Shown here: positions 19,389 through 28,009 of the stretch, piece after piece
Numbering within the stretch: position 1 is the stretch's first letter
Layout of the letters: every line of letters begins with the position of its first letter
DNA from: Pseudozobellia thermophila
GTDB taxonomy: Bacteria > Bacteroidota > Bacteroidia > Flavobacteriales > Flavobacteriaceae
Assembly: GCF_900141855.1 (NCBI RefSeq)
Contig: NZ_FQYU01000001.1
Coordinates: 159,402-223,401, forward strand
Direction of reading: 5' to 3'
Length of the DNA stretch: 64,000 nucleotides
Made by a program: the position numbers and the translations under genes
The notes under the pieces: generated by a model
Told to the model about the DNA's origin: nothing
Seen by the model: the letters and a program-made list of their open reading frames with translations, nothing else
Database searches by the model: none

Positions 19389-20750
19389 ATGGCCAAGACC
19401 AAAACAGCTTTTTTCTGCCAAAACTGCGGCACCCAGTACGCCAAATGGGTGGGACAATGTACAGCGTGCAAGGAATGGAACACTGTGGTAGAGGAACTGG
19501 TCCAAAAAGAGGAAAAACAAAGTTGGAAAACCAGTACATCGTCCGCAAGAAAGGCATCCAAACCGTTGCGCATCAATGAAATCAGGACCGACAAAGAGCT
19601 ACGGCTGAACACTTACGACCTTGAGTTCAATCGTGTTCTGGGCGGGGGACTCGTGCCGGGGGCCTTGGTACTTATCGGGGGCGAACCGGGCGTTGGAAAA
19701 AGCACCCTGCTGCTACAGATCGCCTTAAAACTACCGTACAAGACCCTATACGTTTCGGGGGAAGAAAGCCAAAAGCAAATCAAGATGCGGGCAGACCGCA
19801 TTTATCCGGACAGCGAAAATTGCCTGGTCCTTACAGAGACCAAGACACAGAACATATTTCGACAGATCGAGGCCACCGAACCCGATATCGTAGTCATAGA
19901 TTCGATCCAGACCCTGCATTCCGACTATATCGAATCGGCTGCCGGAAGCATTTCACAGATCCGGGAATGCACCGCGGAGCTCATCAAATTCGCCAAAGAG
20001 ACCAATACGCCCGTCATCCTTATCGGGCACATTACCAAAGATGGTTCCATTGCCGGACCAAAGATATTGGAGCATATGGTCGACACCGTACTGCAGTTCG
20101 AAGGCGACCGCAATTATGTTTACCGAATTCTCAGGTCTTTGAAAAACAGGTTCGGGTCAACGGCCGAACTGGGTATCTACGAAATGCACGGTGGCGGCCT
20201 TAGACAGGTGAACAATCCGTCCGAAATCCTGATTTCCAAAAACGACGAAAAACTCAGCGGTACGGCCATCGCCTCCACCATCGAAGGCATGCGGCCCTTG
20301 ATGATAGAGATCCAAGCCCTCGTAAGCACGGCCGTATACGGCACACCACAACGTTCGACTACGGGCTATAATGCCAAGAGGCTTAACATGTTGTTGGCCG
20401 TTTTGGAAAAAAGGGCCGGGTTTAAATTGGGGGCCAAGGACGTCTTCTTGAATATTACCGGAGGAATTTCGGTAGACGATCCCGCGATCGACTTGGCCGT
20501 AATCGCGGCCATACTTTCGAGCAACGAGGATATATTTATTGAAAAGGGAGTCTGTTTTGCCGCAGAAGTTGGTCTCGCCGGGGAAATACGTCCCGTACAA
20601 CGTGTCGATCAGCGCATCCTTGAAGCCGAAAAACTAGGTTTCAGCACCATTTATGTTTCGAAAAACAATAAAATCGGCCTAAAAAACACAAAAATCGAAA
20701 TACACCGGGCCTCCCGAATCGAGGATGTGGTAAGCGATTTGTTCGGTTAA
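19389..20750 (+). CDS. radA: DNA repair protein RadA (Sms)
   Basis: This 453-residue ATPase extends recombination intermediates and helps branch migration with RecA. The N-terminal zinc finger uses C10, C13, C24 and C27. The P-loop GEPGVGKST is at 98-106, Walker B is VVIDSIQTLHSD, and the RadA-specific KNRFG motif occurs in LRSLKNRFGSTAELG. A Lon-protease-like C-terminal domain follows (about 280-453). Length is normal. Its stop codon overlaps the last codons of a 32-residue membrane-peptide gene on the opposite strand. Confidence 0.98.
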   Translation: MAKTKTAFFCQNCGTQYAKWVGQCTACKEWNTVVEELVQKEEKQSWKTSTSSARKASKPLRINEIRTDKELRLNTYDLEFNRVLGGGLVPGALVLIGGEPGVGKSTLLLQIALKLPYKTLYVSGEESQKQIKMRADRIYPDSENCLVLTETKTQNIFRQIEATEPDIVVIDSIQTLHSDYIESAAGSISQIRECTAELIKFAKETNTPVILIGHITKDGSIAGPKILEHMVDTVLQFEGDRNYVYRILRSLKNRFGSTAELGIYEMHGGGLRQVNNPSEILISKNDEKLSGTAIASTIEGMRPLMIEIQALVSTAVYGTPQRSTTGYNAKRLNMLLAVLEKRAGFKLGAKDVFLNITGGISVDDPAIDLAVIAAILSSNEDIFIEKGVCFAAEVGLAGEIRPVQRVDQRILEAEKLGFSTIYVSKNNKIGLKNTKIEIHRASRIEDVVSDLFG

Positions 20751-20845
20751 CGCCGGTCGCGCATGATCCGGGCGCAGACGAGTATGACGATTACGGCCAG
20801 AACAATAAGAACGAGTTGGCCAAGGCCCACTTTTAAAAAATACAT
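20747..20845 (-). CDS. 32-residue single-pass membrane micro-protein
   Basis: The frame gives Met-Tyr-Phe-Leu-Lys, then an unbroken hydrophobic stretch (residues 11-25, Leu/Val/Ile/Ala rich), then a basic tail with four arginines ending RDRR. This is the pattern of a small inner-membrane peptide with a positive-inside end. It starts 18 nt after the stop of the aldo/keto reductase gene, so it should be cotranscribed with it. Its stop overlaps the stop of radA by 3 nt in convergent orientation. I do not recognise a family. Conservation of such a short frame cannot be judged from one sequence. Confidence 0.6.
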   Translation of the reverse strand: MYFLKVGLGQLVLIVLAVIVILVCARIMRDRR

Positions 20846-20863
20846 ATACTTTAGTTTAAGGGT

Positions 20864-21904
20864 TCAAGGCGCCGGATTAGGTATTTCGTTGTGGATTTCC
20901 TCTATGCCCTTGAGTACTTCGTCGCTCAACCCGACATTGATGCTGTCTATGTTTTCCTGAAGCTGGCGCATGGTAGTGGCCCCGATAATGGTACTTGTCA
21001 GAAAAGGTCGGGTATTTACAAAGGCCAAGGCCATTTGGGCCAATGACAGATCGTTCTCCTGGGCCAACTTATGGTATTTTTCGGTTGCCCGTACCGCGTT
21101 TTCACTGCTGTACCTGGTGTATTGGGGAAAGAGGCTTATCCGGCCATTGGCGGGCTTCATGCCTCCGAGGTACTTGCCCGACAAGGTACCAAAGCCCAGT
21201 GGCGAGTAAGCCAATAAGCCTACTTTCTCACGGATCGCTATCTCGGAGAGCCCCACCTCGAACAAACGGTTCAACAAACTGTAGGGGTTCTGGATCGTTA
21301 GGGTCCTCGGTAGGCCCACATGCACCTTGCTCTCCATTAAAAAACGCATGGTGCCCCACGGGGTTTCATTGGAAATTCCCACATGCCTGATCTTACCTTC
21401 GCGGACCAGGTCGCGCATGGTCTCCAAAACCTGATGTATATTGTCTTCCCAATGATCGGAAATATCGTGCTTATAGCCTCTCTTTCCGAAAAAATTGGTC
21501 TTTCTTTCAGGCCAATGCAGTTGATAAAGGTCGATATAATCGGTCTGCAAGCGCGACAGACTACCTTCGACGGCCTCGATTATCGACTCCCGGGTAAAGC
21601 CCGTAGTACGGATAAATTTCGACATCTCGGCCTTGCCCACGATTTTCGAGGCCAATATAATTTTATCCCTATTGCCGTTTTTCTTAAACCACGAACCGAT
21701 GATCTTTTCGGTTACCGAATGCCTATCGGGGTGTGCGGGAATAGGATACAGTTCGGCGGTATCGAAAAAATTGACGCCCTGATCCACGGCATAGTCCATT
21801 TGTTCATGGCCTTCGGCTTCGGTATTCTGGTTGCCCCAGGTCATGGTACCCAGGCAAATTTTGCTTACTTCAATATCGGTATGGGGCAGTTTGGAGTATT
21901 TCAT
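20864..21904 (-). CDS. Aldo/keto reductase, Tas-like
   Basis: This 346-residue NADPH-dependent reductase has a TIM barrel. The catalytic tetrad is visible as Asp48 and Tyr53 (FFDTAELYP), Lys87 (LASKIVG) and His130 (YQLHWPER). The cofactor-binding end includes STIIGATTMRQLQENI. It resembles the E. coli Tas branch of the family, with the extra loop containing YPIPAHPDRHSVTE. The substrate is unknown; small carbonyls or sugar aldehydes are typical. The start ATG lies just after an 8-bp inverted repeat that could form a hairpin in its leader. It probably forms a unit with the downstream micro-protein. Confidence 0.92.
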   Translation of the reverse strand: MKYSKLPHTDIEVSKICLGTMTWGNQNTEAEGHEQMDYAVDQGVNFFDTAELYPIPAHPDRHSVTEKIIGSWFKKNGNRDKIILASKIVGKAEMSKFIRTTGFTRESIIEAVEGSLSRLQTDYIDLYQLHWPERKTNFFGKRGYKHDISDHWEDNIHQVLETMRDLVREGKIRHVGISNETPWGTMRFLMESKVHVGLPRTLTIQNPYSLLNRLFEVGLSEIAIREKVGLLAYSPLGFGTLSGKYLGGMKPANGRISLFPQYTRYSSENAVRATEKYHKLAQENDLSLAQMALAFVNTRPFLTSTIIGATTMRQLQENIDSINVGLSDEVLKGIEEIHNEIPNPAP

Positions 21905-21928
21905 AGGGCTTTGGGGTTTTCAAAGCCC

Positions 21929-21936
21929 CAAACTTA
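21929..21936 (-). promoter_or_regulatory. Probable -7 promoter box for the aldo/keto reductase
   Basis: Minus-strand TAAGTTTG matches the -7 consensus 24 nt before the ATG. Between them is an inverted repeat (GGGCTTTG / CAAAGCCC, 21906-21928) that would occupy almost the whole leader. Confidence 0.5.
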
Positions 21937-21972
21937 CAAAATATGTGCGGGTCTGAATTTACGGGCCACGGA

Positions 21973-22737
21973 TTAATTATCGACCTCCAATAAAATAGGG
22001 CAATGATCGCTGTGTTTCGCCTCCGAAAGGATCACCGATCGCCTCAATCGGTCTTTTAGGGGTTCGGCGACCATCCCGTAGTCCAACCGCCAGCCCTTGT
22101 TATTGGCCCTGGCATTGGCCCGATAGCTCCACCAAGTATAGTTTTCGGGCTCTTGGTTGAACTGCCTAAAGCTATCGATAAAGCCGCTGTCGATAAAGTT
22201 TCCGATCCATTCCCTTTCCACGGGAAGAAAGCCCGAAACATTTTTCAACCCAACGGGGTTGTGTATGTCTATGGCCCGGTGGCAAATGTTGTAATCGCCC
22301 AAGACCACCAAATTGGGATGGGTCTTGCGAAGCTCATCGGCATACCTCTGAAAATCGGCCATATAGGTAAGTTTGTGTTCGAGTCGGGCCATATTCGTGC
22401 CCGAGGGCAGGTACATGCTCATAATCGAAATGCCGTTAAAATCGGCCCGGACATTGCGTCCCTCGAAATCCATGTATTCGATACCGGTACCGTAGACCAC
22501 TTGGTCGGGTTTTGTCTTCGACAAGATCGCCACCCCGCTATACCCCTTCTTTTGGGCACTGAACCAATAGTGGTAAGGGTAGCCGGCCGCATCGAAAAGC
22601 GATAGGTCCAACTGCTCCTTCATCGCCTTGATTTCCTGAAGGCAGACCACATCCGGGTCGGTAACCCTAAGCCAATCGATAAATCCTTTATTGATGGCGG
22701 CCCGTATACCATTTACGTTGTACGATACTATTTTCAT
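21973..22737 (-). CDS. xth: Exodeoxyribonuclease III (AP endonuclease)
   Basis: The 254-residue enzyme cuts abasic sites and degrades 3' ends in base-excision repair. EEP-fold residues are all visible: YNVNGIRAAINKGF at the start, CLQEIKA with the metal glutamate, GVAILSK, VVLGDYNICHRAID and the C-terminal SDHCPILLEV. Length is normal. I chose the ATG at 22737 because it opens directly on the conserved MKIVSYNVNG; a longer frame has no matching sequence. It is divergent from a small outer-membrane protein gene, with 94 bp between starts. Confidence 0.96.
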   Translation of the reverse strand: MKIVSYNVNGIRAAINKGFIDWLRVTDPDVVCLQEIKAMKEQLDLSLFDAAGYPYHYWFSAQKKGYSGVAILSKTKPDQVVYGTGIEYMDFEGRNVRADFNGISIMSMYLPSGTNMARLEHKLTYMADFQRYADELRKTHPNLVVLGDYNICHRAIDIHNPVGLKNVSGFLPVEREWIGNFIDSGFIDSFRQFNQEPENYTWWSYRANARANNKGWRLDYGMVAEPLKDRLRRSVILSEAKHSDHCPILLEVDN

Positions 22738-22831
22738 AAAGTGGAATTTGCCCGAAAATAGGCAATGGCCGATGATTATAAAAAGTTTGGAACACAAATT
22801 GATTTTAGTTTCCCGACAAAACACGTGGGCA

Positions 22832-23347
22832 ATGAGGGCAATATTCTATTTATCGATTTTTATTGTAAGTATGAAGGGCTATGGACAGGGCTATGCGCCC
22901 GTGCGGAACCATCACGAAATACGTTTCAACATGGGCAGGTTCTTGGCAACATCGGCCATCGAAGGTTCGTACGAGTTCTATTTTACCCCCGACACCAGTA
23001 TCGGCGGAAGTCTTTACCTTAACGGCGACCCCCATGGGCAATTGGGAAACTTCGGTATCGGCCCCAACCTAAGGGCCTACTTCGGATACCGGCCAAAGAG
23101 CGGGATCTTTGCCGAGGCCTTCGGCCTTTATTATACCGGGGACCAAGACCCCATTGACCAACCCGTCCTTCGAACCCCAAACTACCACACCACGGCCCTG
23201 GGGCTTGGGCTGGGCTCGAAGTGGTCTACCTATGGCGACAAATTGACCTTGGAGGTTTCGGTGGGCTTGGGCCGTAACATCGACCCGGAAGATTTTCAGA
23301 ATAGCTTTATGTATCGAGGCTCATTGGCTATGGGGTTCCGGTTTTAA
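22832..23347 (+). CDS. Small outer-membrane beta-barrel protein
   Basis: The 171-residue protein has a signal peptide (MRAIFYLSIFIVSMKGYGQ) followed by alternating strands rich in Gly and aromatics (IRFNMGRFLATSAIEGSYEFY, IGPNLRAYFGYRP, AEAFGLYYTGD) and a C-terminal strand ending MGFRF, a classic barrel end. The size fits an 8-stranded barrel, similar in style to DUF3575 proteins. Function is unknown. It lies 29 nt upstream of a TonB receptor on the same strand, which also has its own promoter-like box. The start at 22832 gives the signal peptide; upstream in-frame Mets do not. Confidence 0.78.
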   Translation: MRAIFYLSIFIVSMKGYGQGYAPVRNHHEIRFNMGRFLATSAIEGSYEFYFTPDTSIGGSLYLNGDPHGQLGNFGIGPNLRAYFGYRPKSGIFAEAFGLYYTGDQDPIDQPVLRTPNYHTTALGLGLGSKWSTYGDKLTLEVSVGLGRNIDPEDFQNSFMYRGSLAMGFRF

Positions 23348-23351
23348 ACCT

Positions 23352-23359
23352 TATTTTTG
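23352..23359 (+). promoter_or_regulatory. Probable -7 promoter box for the TonB receptor at 23377
   Basis: TATTTTTG fits TAnnTTTG, 17 nt before the receptor ATG, in the 29-nt gap after the small barrel gene. No well-spaced TTG is seen upstream. Confidence 0.4.
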
Positions 23360-23376
23360 CCCCTCACACCGCTCCA

Positions 23377-25452
23377 ATGAGGAAACTTCTATTGCTATAC
23401 TTGCTAACGTCTCCCTTTATCACTTGGGCACAAAACCATTCGGAAAACGACACCATCACCCAATTGGACGAGGTTATCTTGTTGGAGACCCTAAAAACGA
23501 GGAACGCCGTTGGCCTTGAGCCCTCATCCGTAATTTCGGCCAAGGTCTTTCAAAACTACAGTCCTGTCGATATGGTGGCCTCCATCTACCAAATACCTGG
23601 CGTCCATATCTTTTCGGGAGCCCTGAACACCAATAGGATCACGATAAGGGGTATGGGTTCGCGAACGGCTTTTGGTACCGACAAACTCAAGCTCTATTAC
23701 AACGACATTCCGGTAACCGATGGGTCCGGATTTTCGACCATTGAAGCCTTTGACTTGGAGAACCTGAGTCAGATCGAGGTGGTGAAGGGGCCTAAGGCTA
23801 CGGCTTTCGGAACCCATTTGGGCGGAGCGATCATTCTGAGTCCGAAAGAAGCCTTGGGCAAGTCGACCAATCTATCGAACAACCTTACCGTGGGCTCTTT
23901 TGCCTTGGTAAAAAACAACCTTTCCTTCAACCACTATGACGGCAAATGGCGATTGGGCCTACAGTACGGCCATTTAACAACCGACGGATACCGCGAGAAC
24001 AGCCAGTTCGATCGCGATGGGATATTGCTGAACACATCCTATCAGATCGATGCTAAAAACAGTATCTCGCTATTGGTCAACCACATCGACTATACGGCGC
24101 ATATAGCCAGTTCGATCGGCGAGACGGCCTTTGCCGAAAACCCAAAACAAGCCGCCGCCAATTGGGGCGGGGTTTCGGGTTTTGAGACCAACGATTATTC
24201 CTTGGCCGGACTCAGCTACACCCATAACTTCAGTCCCAGCCTAAAAAACACCACAAGTGTTTTCTACAGCTATCTCGACCATTTCGAACAGCGCCCAAGC
24301 CCGCTCGGCTTTCTAGACGAATACACCAAGGGATATGGCCTGCGGACACGTTTTGAGGGAAGTTTCGGCCTTATGGGCAAAACCACCGAGTATACCCTAG
24401 GGGGCGAACTCTACAAAGACGAGTACAATTGGCACCTTTTTGAAACCCTAGACGAGCCCGTTGACGGAAGCCTTCAAGGCGAAAAATACGCCGACAACAA
24501 GGAATTTAGGAGCCAGATGAACCTCTTCGCTTCCTTTCTGTTCCCTTTTACGGACGATTTTAAGGCCCAGGTCGGACTCAACATCAACAAGACCGAATAC
24601 GACTTTAGGGACAGGTTCAATACCGGTACCGAGAACAAAAGTGCACAACGGGCGTTCGAGACCATTTTTTTACCGAGCCTCAACCTTCAATATAAGCCTA
24701 CCGAAACACTGGCGCTTTTTGCCAATATCAGCCGAGGCTTTTCAAACCCAACCGTAGAACAGACCCTTACGCCCGAGGGTGTTATCAACCCCAATATCGC
24801 CCAGGAAACCGGCACAAACTACGAAATTGGCACCGATTTATACCTTCACGACCGAAGGTTTCACCTCAACCTTGCCGCCTACCAAATGGACGTGCGCAAC
24901 CTATTGGTCGCCGAAAGGATCGCCGAAGACCAATACATTGGCAGAAATGCAGGAAAAACAAGGCACAGGGGACTAGAGATTACCATGGATTATCTTTGGG
25001 AAATAAGCCCTAAGGTCCAATTCTCCCCCTTTTTAACTTATACGCTCAACGACCATACTTTTGTAGACTTTGTGGATGGGGAAGAGGATTATTCGGGCAA
25101 CCCGTTGACCGGGGTGCCCAAACAGGAACGTACGGCGGGTATACAGCTTCGTTTGTTCAATGATTTTTACTGGAATACCACGCACAGGCATGTTTCCGAA
25201 ATCCCCCTAAGGGACGACAACAGCCTCGACAGCGAGCCCTATACCGTTTTCACGACCCGCTTCGGCTACCATAAAAAACTATCTTCCAAGGTAAGCATCG
25301 GGACCGATTTAGGCATCGACAACCTGTTCGACGAGGTCTATGCCTCATCGGTATTGATCAATGCAGGAAGCTTTGGGGGCGAACCACGGTACTATTACCC
25401 CGGAAACCCCAGAAACTTTTACGCTAGCATCCGGTTGGGATATCGGTTATAA
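23377..25452 (+). CDS. TonB-dependent receptor, siderophore/vitamin-type
   Basis: The 691-residue receptor has a signal peptide cleaved near WAQ. There is no carboxypeptidase-like domain: after a short TonB-box-like stretch (DTITQLDEVILLET) the plug begins (IYQIPGVHIFSG, ITIRGMGSRTAFGTDKLKLYYNDIPVTDG, IEVVKGPKATAFGTHLGGAI). The barrel ends NFYASIRLGYRL. The shorter, SusC-unlike form suggests an iron-complex or cofactor ligand, but nothing nearby identifies it. It converges on glyS with 30 nt between stops and no clear terminator. Confidence 0.92.
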   Translation: MRKLLLLYLLTSPFITWAQNHSENDTITQLDEVILLETLKTRNAVGLEPSSVISAKVFQNYSPVDMVASIYQIPGVHIFSGALNTNRITIRGMGSRTAFGTDKLKLYYNDIPVTDGSGFSTIEAFDLENLSQIEVVKGPKATAFGTHLGGAIILSPKEALGKSTNLSNNLTVGSFALVKNNLSFNHYDGKWRLGLQYGHLTTDGYRENSQFDRDGILLNTSYQIDAKNSISLLVNHIDYTAHIASSIGETAFAENPKQAAANWGGVSGFETNDYSLAGLSYTHNFSPSLKNTTSVFYSYLDHFEQRPSPLGFLDEYTKGYGLRTRFEGSFGLMGKTTEYTLGGELYKDEYNWHLFETLDEPVDGSLQGEKYADNKEFRSQMNLFASFLFPFTDDFKAQVGLNINKTEYDFRDRFNTGTENKSAQRAFETIFLPSLNLQYKPTETLALFANISRGFSNPTVEQTLTPEGVINPNIAQETGTNYEIGTDLYLHDRRFHLNLAAYQMDVRNLLVAERIAEDQYIGRNAGKTRHRGLEITMDYLWEISPKVQFSPFLTYTLNDHTFVDFVDGEEDYSGNPLTGVPKQERTAGIQLRLFNDFYWNTTHRHVSEIPLRDDNSLDSEPYTVFTTRFGYHKKLSSKVSIGTDLGIDNLFDEVYASSVLINAGSFGGEPRYYYPGNPRNFYASIRLGYRL

Positions 25453-25482
25453 GGGGTTTCGCTCGAAAGACCGGGGGAAGAC

Positions 25483-27027
25483 TTACACCATCTTCTTCAA
25501 CCAAGACTTCATATCGACGGCCTTGTGTATGATTCCCTTTAGATCGGCGATGGCCACACGTTCTTGCTCCATCGAATCGCGATGGCGAATGGTAACCGTA
25601 TTGTCCTCGAGGGTCTGGTGGTCGACCGTAATACAGAACGGTGTTCCGTTGGCATCCTGCCTTCGGTATCTTCGGCCCACGGCATCCTTCTCATCGTAAA
25701 GTACGTTGAAGTCCCATTTAAGGTCCTCTATAATTTGATGGGCCACTTCGGGCAGACCATCCTTCTTTACCAAAGGAAATACCGCTGCCTTGGTCGGTGC
25801 CAAAACGGCGGGCAATTTGAGTACCGTTCTAAACGAACCGTTTTCCAGTTGCTCTTCCCGAAGCGAATTGGCAAATACGGCCAAGAACATTCTATCAAGT
25901 CCGATGGAGGTTTCCAAAACATAGGGGACATAGCTTTCGCGGGTCTCCGGATCGAAGTATTGCAATTTCTTTCCCGAGAATTTCTCGTGACTGCCCAAAT
26001 CGAAGTCGGTACGCGAATGGATACCTTCGAGCTCCTTGAACCCGAACGGAAAACGGAATTCTATATCGGCTGCGGCATCGGCGTAATGGGCCAATTTTTC
26101 ATGGTCGTGAAAACGATAGTTCTCTTCGCCCATACCCAGGGAAAGGTGCCACTTCATACGGGTTTCCTTCCATTTTTCGTACCACTCTTGCTGGGTGCCC
26201 GGCTTGATGAAAAATTGCATTTCCATCTGTTCGAACTCGCGCATTCTAAAGATAAACTGACGCGCGACGATCTCGTTTCTAAAGGCCTTTCCGGTCTGCG
26301 CAATTCCGAAGGGAATTTTCATTCTCCCGGTCTTTTGCACGTTTAGAAAATTGACGAAAATACCTTGTGCGGTCTCGGGCCTTAAGTAAAGGTCCATGGC
26401 GTTTTCGGCCGAGGCGCCTAATTTTGTACCGAACATCAGGTTGAACTGTTTGACGTCCGTCCAATTTTTAGAGCCCGACATCGGACAGGCGATCTCCAGC
26501 TCCTCGATCAATTTTTTGACATCGGCCAAATCTTCATTTTCCAAAGACCTTCCCAAGCGCTTTAGAATGGATGTGGCCTGTTCCTGATATTCTACCACTC
26601 TGGGGTTGGTAGCCAAAAACTGGGCCTTGTCGAATTTATCGCCGAAGCGTTTGGCCGCCTTGGCCACTTCCTTTTCGATCTTGGCCTCTATCTTGCCGAC
26701 ATAGTCTTCGACAAGAACATCGGCCCGGTATCTTTTTTTGGAATCCTTATTGTCGATCAAGGGATCGTTAAATGCATCGACGTGCCCCGAGGCCTTCCAT
26801 GTTGTCGGGTGCATAAATATGGCCGCATCGATCCCGACAATATTATCATTGAGCTGAACCATGGCCTTCCACCAATAGTCGCGTATGTTTTTCTTGAGCT
26901 CTACCCCGTTCTGCGCATAGTCGTATACCGCACTTAACCCATCATAGATCTCACTGGACTGGAATACATAACCGTATTCCTTTGCATGGGAAATTACCCG
27001 CTTAAAATCGTCTTCTTGTTTTGCCAT
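25483..27027 (-). CDS. glyS: Glycine--tRNA ligase (dimeric, eukaryote/archaea-like type)
   Basis: The 514-residue class II synthetase charges tRNA-Gly. It is the alpha2 form rather than the alpha/beta tetramer of E. coli. Visible segments include the N-terminal SHAKEYGYVFQSSEIYDGL, motif 2 around LRPETAQGIFVNFLNV and FRNEIVARQFIFRMREFEQMEMQ, motif 3 in TSIGLDRMFLAVF, and the C-terminal anticodon domain (LPAVLAPTKAAVFPLV...). Length matches. A promoter box ends 4 nt before the ATG. The upstream coiled-coil gene is 37 nt away on the same strand. Confidence 0.97.
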   Translation of the reverse strand: MAKQEDDFKRVISHAKEYGYVFQSSEIYDGLSAVYDYAQNGVELKKNIRDYWWKAMVQLNDNIVGIDAAIFMHPTTWKASGHVDAFNDPLIDNKDSKKRYRADVLVEDYVGKIEAKIEKEVAKAAKRFGDKFDKAQFLATNPRVVEYQEQATSILKRLGRSLENEDLADVKKLIEELEIACPMSGSKNWTDVKQFNLMFGTKLGASAENAMDLYLRPETAQGIFVNFLNVQKTGRMKIPFGIAQTGKAFRNEIVARQFIFRMREFEQMEMQFFIKPGTQQEWYEKWKETRMKWHLSLGMGEENYRFHDHEKLAHYADAAADIEFRFPFGFKELEGIHSRTDFDLGSHEKFSGKKLQYFDPETRESYVPYVLETSIGLDRMFLAVFANSLREEQLENGSFRTVLKLPAVLAPTKAAVFPLVKKDGLPEVAHQIIEDLKWDFNVLYDEKDAVGRRYRRQDANGTPFCITVDHQTLEDNTVTIRHRDSMEQERVAIADLKGIIHKAVDMKSWLKKMV

Positions 27028-27031
27028 GCGG

Positions 27032-27039
27032 CAAAAATA
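27032..27039 (-). promoter_or_regulatory. glyS: Possible -7 box giving a near-leaderless glyS transcript
   Basis: Minus-strand TATTTTTG fits TAnnTTTG and ends 4 nt before the glyS start codon, the same spacing as at panD. No clear -33 TTG is present, so support is weaker. Confidence 0.35.
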
Positions 27040-27064
27040 GGATTTTAAAGAAAGTCAGAAAAAA

Positions 27065-27961
27065 TTATTTCAGTTCAAATTCGCTAGTCGACAGCAGTTT
27101 TTGTCCTTCGAAGATGTTGAGCCTGTACATACCCTCTTGAAGCGAACCCTGGGGTATGGTAATAAAATCGCAGATATTGGTGTCTTCCCCACTGAACTTG
27201 AATTCGACCCTTTTGCTATAGACGTTTCCGTTTACACTGATCGTATTGGCATTGTCCTCTATTACACGCATATCGGGGTCTAAAAACTGGTAGTAAATTA
27301 CCTTGGTCGTATTCATCTCGGTAATATCGGCCTTTACCGTGACACACCCCCTTAACTTTTCAATAATCGAGGCCTTATTGGTATTGATCGGCTTACCACT
27401 GCGCAACCTAAAACCACTTCCTTCGGTGTTTTGTAGGGTCAAATAGCTTTTTGACTTGAGTTCTTGGTTCAACTCCTGGATCTTTTTGCGCTGCAAGGCC
27501 TCCGCTTCGGCCAATGACATACTTTTGCCCTTTAACTGTTCGAGCTCTTTTTTCGTCTTTTCGTACTTCTCGGACAGGAGCATATTATTGTACCTCAAGA
27601 AGTTGTTCTTCAACTTAAGACTGTCGTTCTTGGCCTCCAGCCTTCTCAATTCCGATTTGTACTCCCGTAGTTTTTCGACGGTAAAATTCAATTGGCCAAC
27701 GGAATCCAACAATTGTTGGATACGGTATTTTGAGCTCTCAAGTTCTATTTCATTGACTTCGTTCAAGGCCGAGAGACGATCCACATCGGTCTTCATCAAA
27801 CTCAAATCTTGCATCAAGATCGCCTTTTCACGCTCCAAAAAGGCTATCTCACTTTTAGATTGGGCGTAACTATAGTAAAATGCAAGAAGGACGCCGATAA
27901 TCACGGCGACCAAGGCAACGAAAATAATCTTATAATTGAATTTATTATCTTGAACGTTCAT
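27065..27961 (-). CDS. Membrane-anchored coiled-coil protein of unknown function
   Basis: I do not recognise the family beyond similar Bacteroidota hypotheticals. The 298-residue protein has a short cytoplasmic start, one transmembrane helix (about residues 10-32, IIFVALVAVIIGVLLAFYYSY), a long coiled coil (about 36-170, with heptads such as LEAKNDSLKLKNNFL), then a ~120-residue beta-rich C-terminal domain containing a Cys pair (GCVTV and NICDF). The topology suggests a periplasmic spacer holding a small beta domain. It is divergent from comF with a short intergenic region, and precedes glyS. Confidence 0.75.
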   Translation of the reverse strand: MNVQDNKFNYKIIFVALVAVIIGVLLAFYYSYAQSKSEIAFLEREKAILMQDLSLMKTDVDRLSALNEVNEIELESSKYRIQQLLDSVGQLNFTVEKLREYKSELRRLEAKNDSLKLKNNFLRYNNMLLSEKYEKTKKELEQLKGKSMSLAEAEALQRKKIQELNQELKSKSYLTLQNTEGSGFRLRSGKPINTNKASIIEKLRGCVTVKADITEMNTTKVIYYQFLDPDMRVIEDNANTISVNGNVYSKRVEFKFSGEDTNICDFITIPQGSLQEGMYRLNIFEGQKLLSTSEFELK

Positions 27962-28009
27962 TGGGAACGAGTGGCTTTAAGTAGGTTGCTCTTTTTAGGA
28001 CATAAGGTT

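Noticed and set aside
25564-26346. 260-codon plus-strand open frame
   Set aside because: Antisense shadow of glyS.
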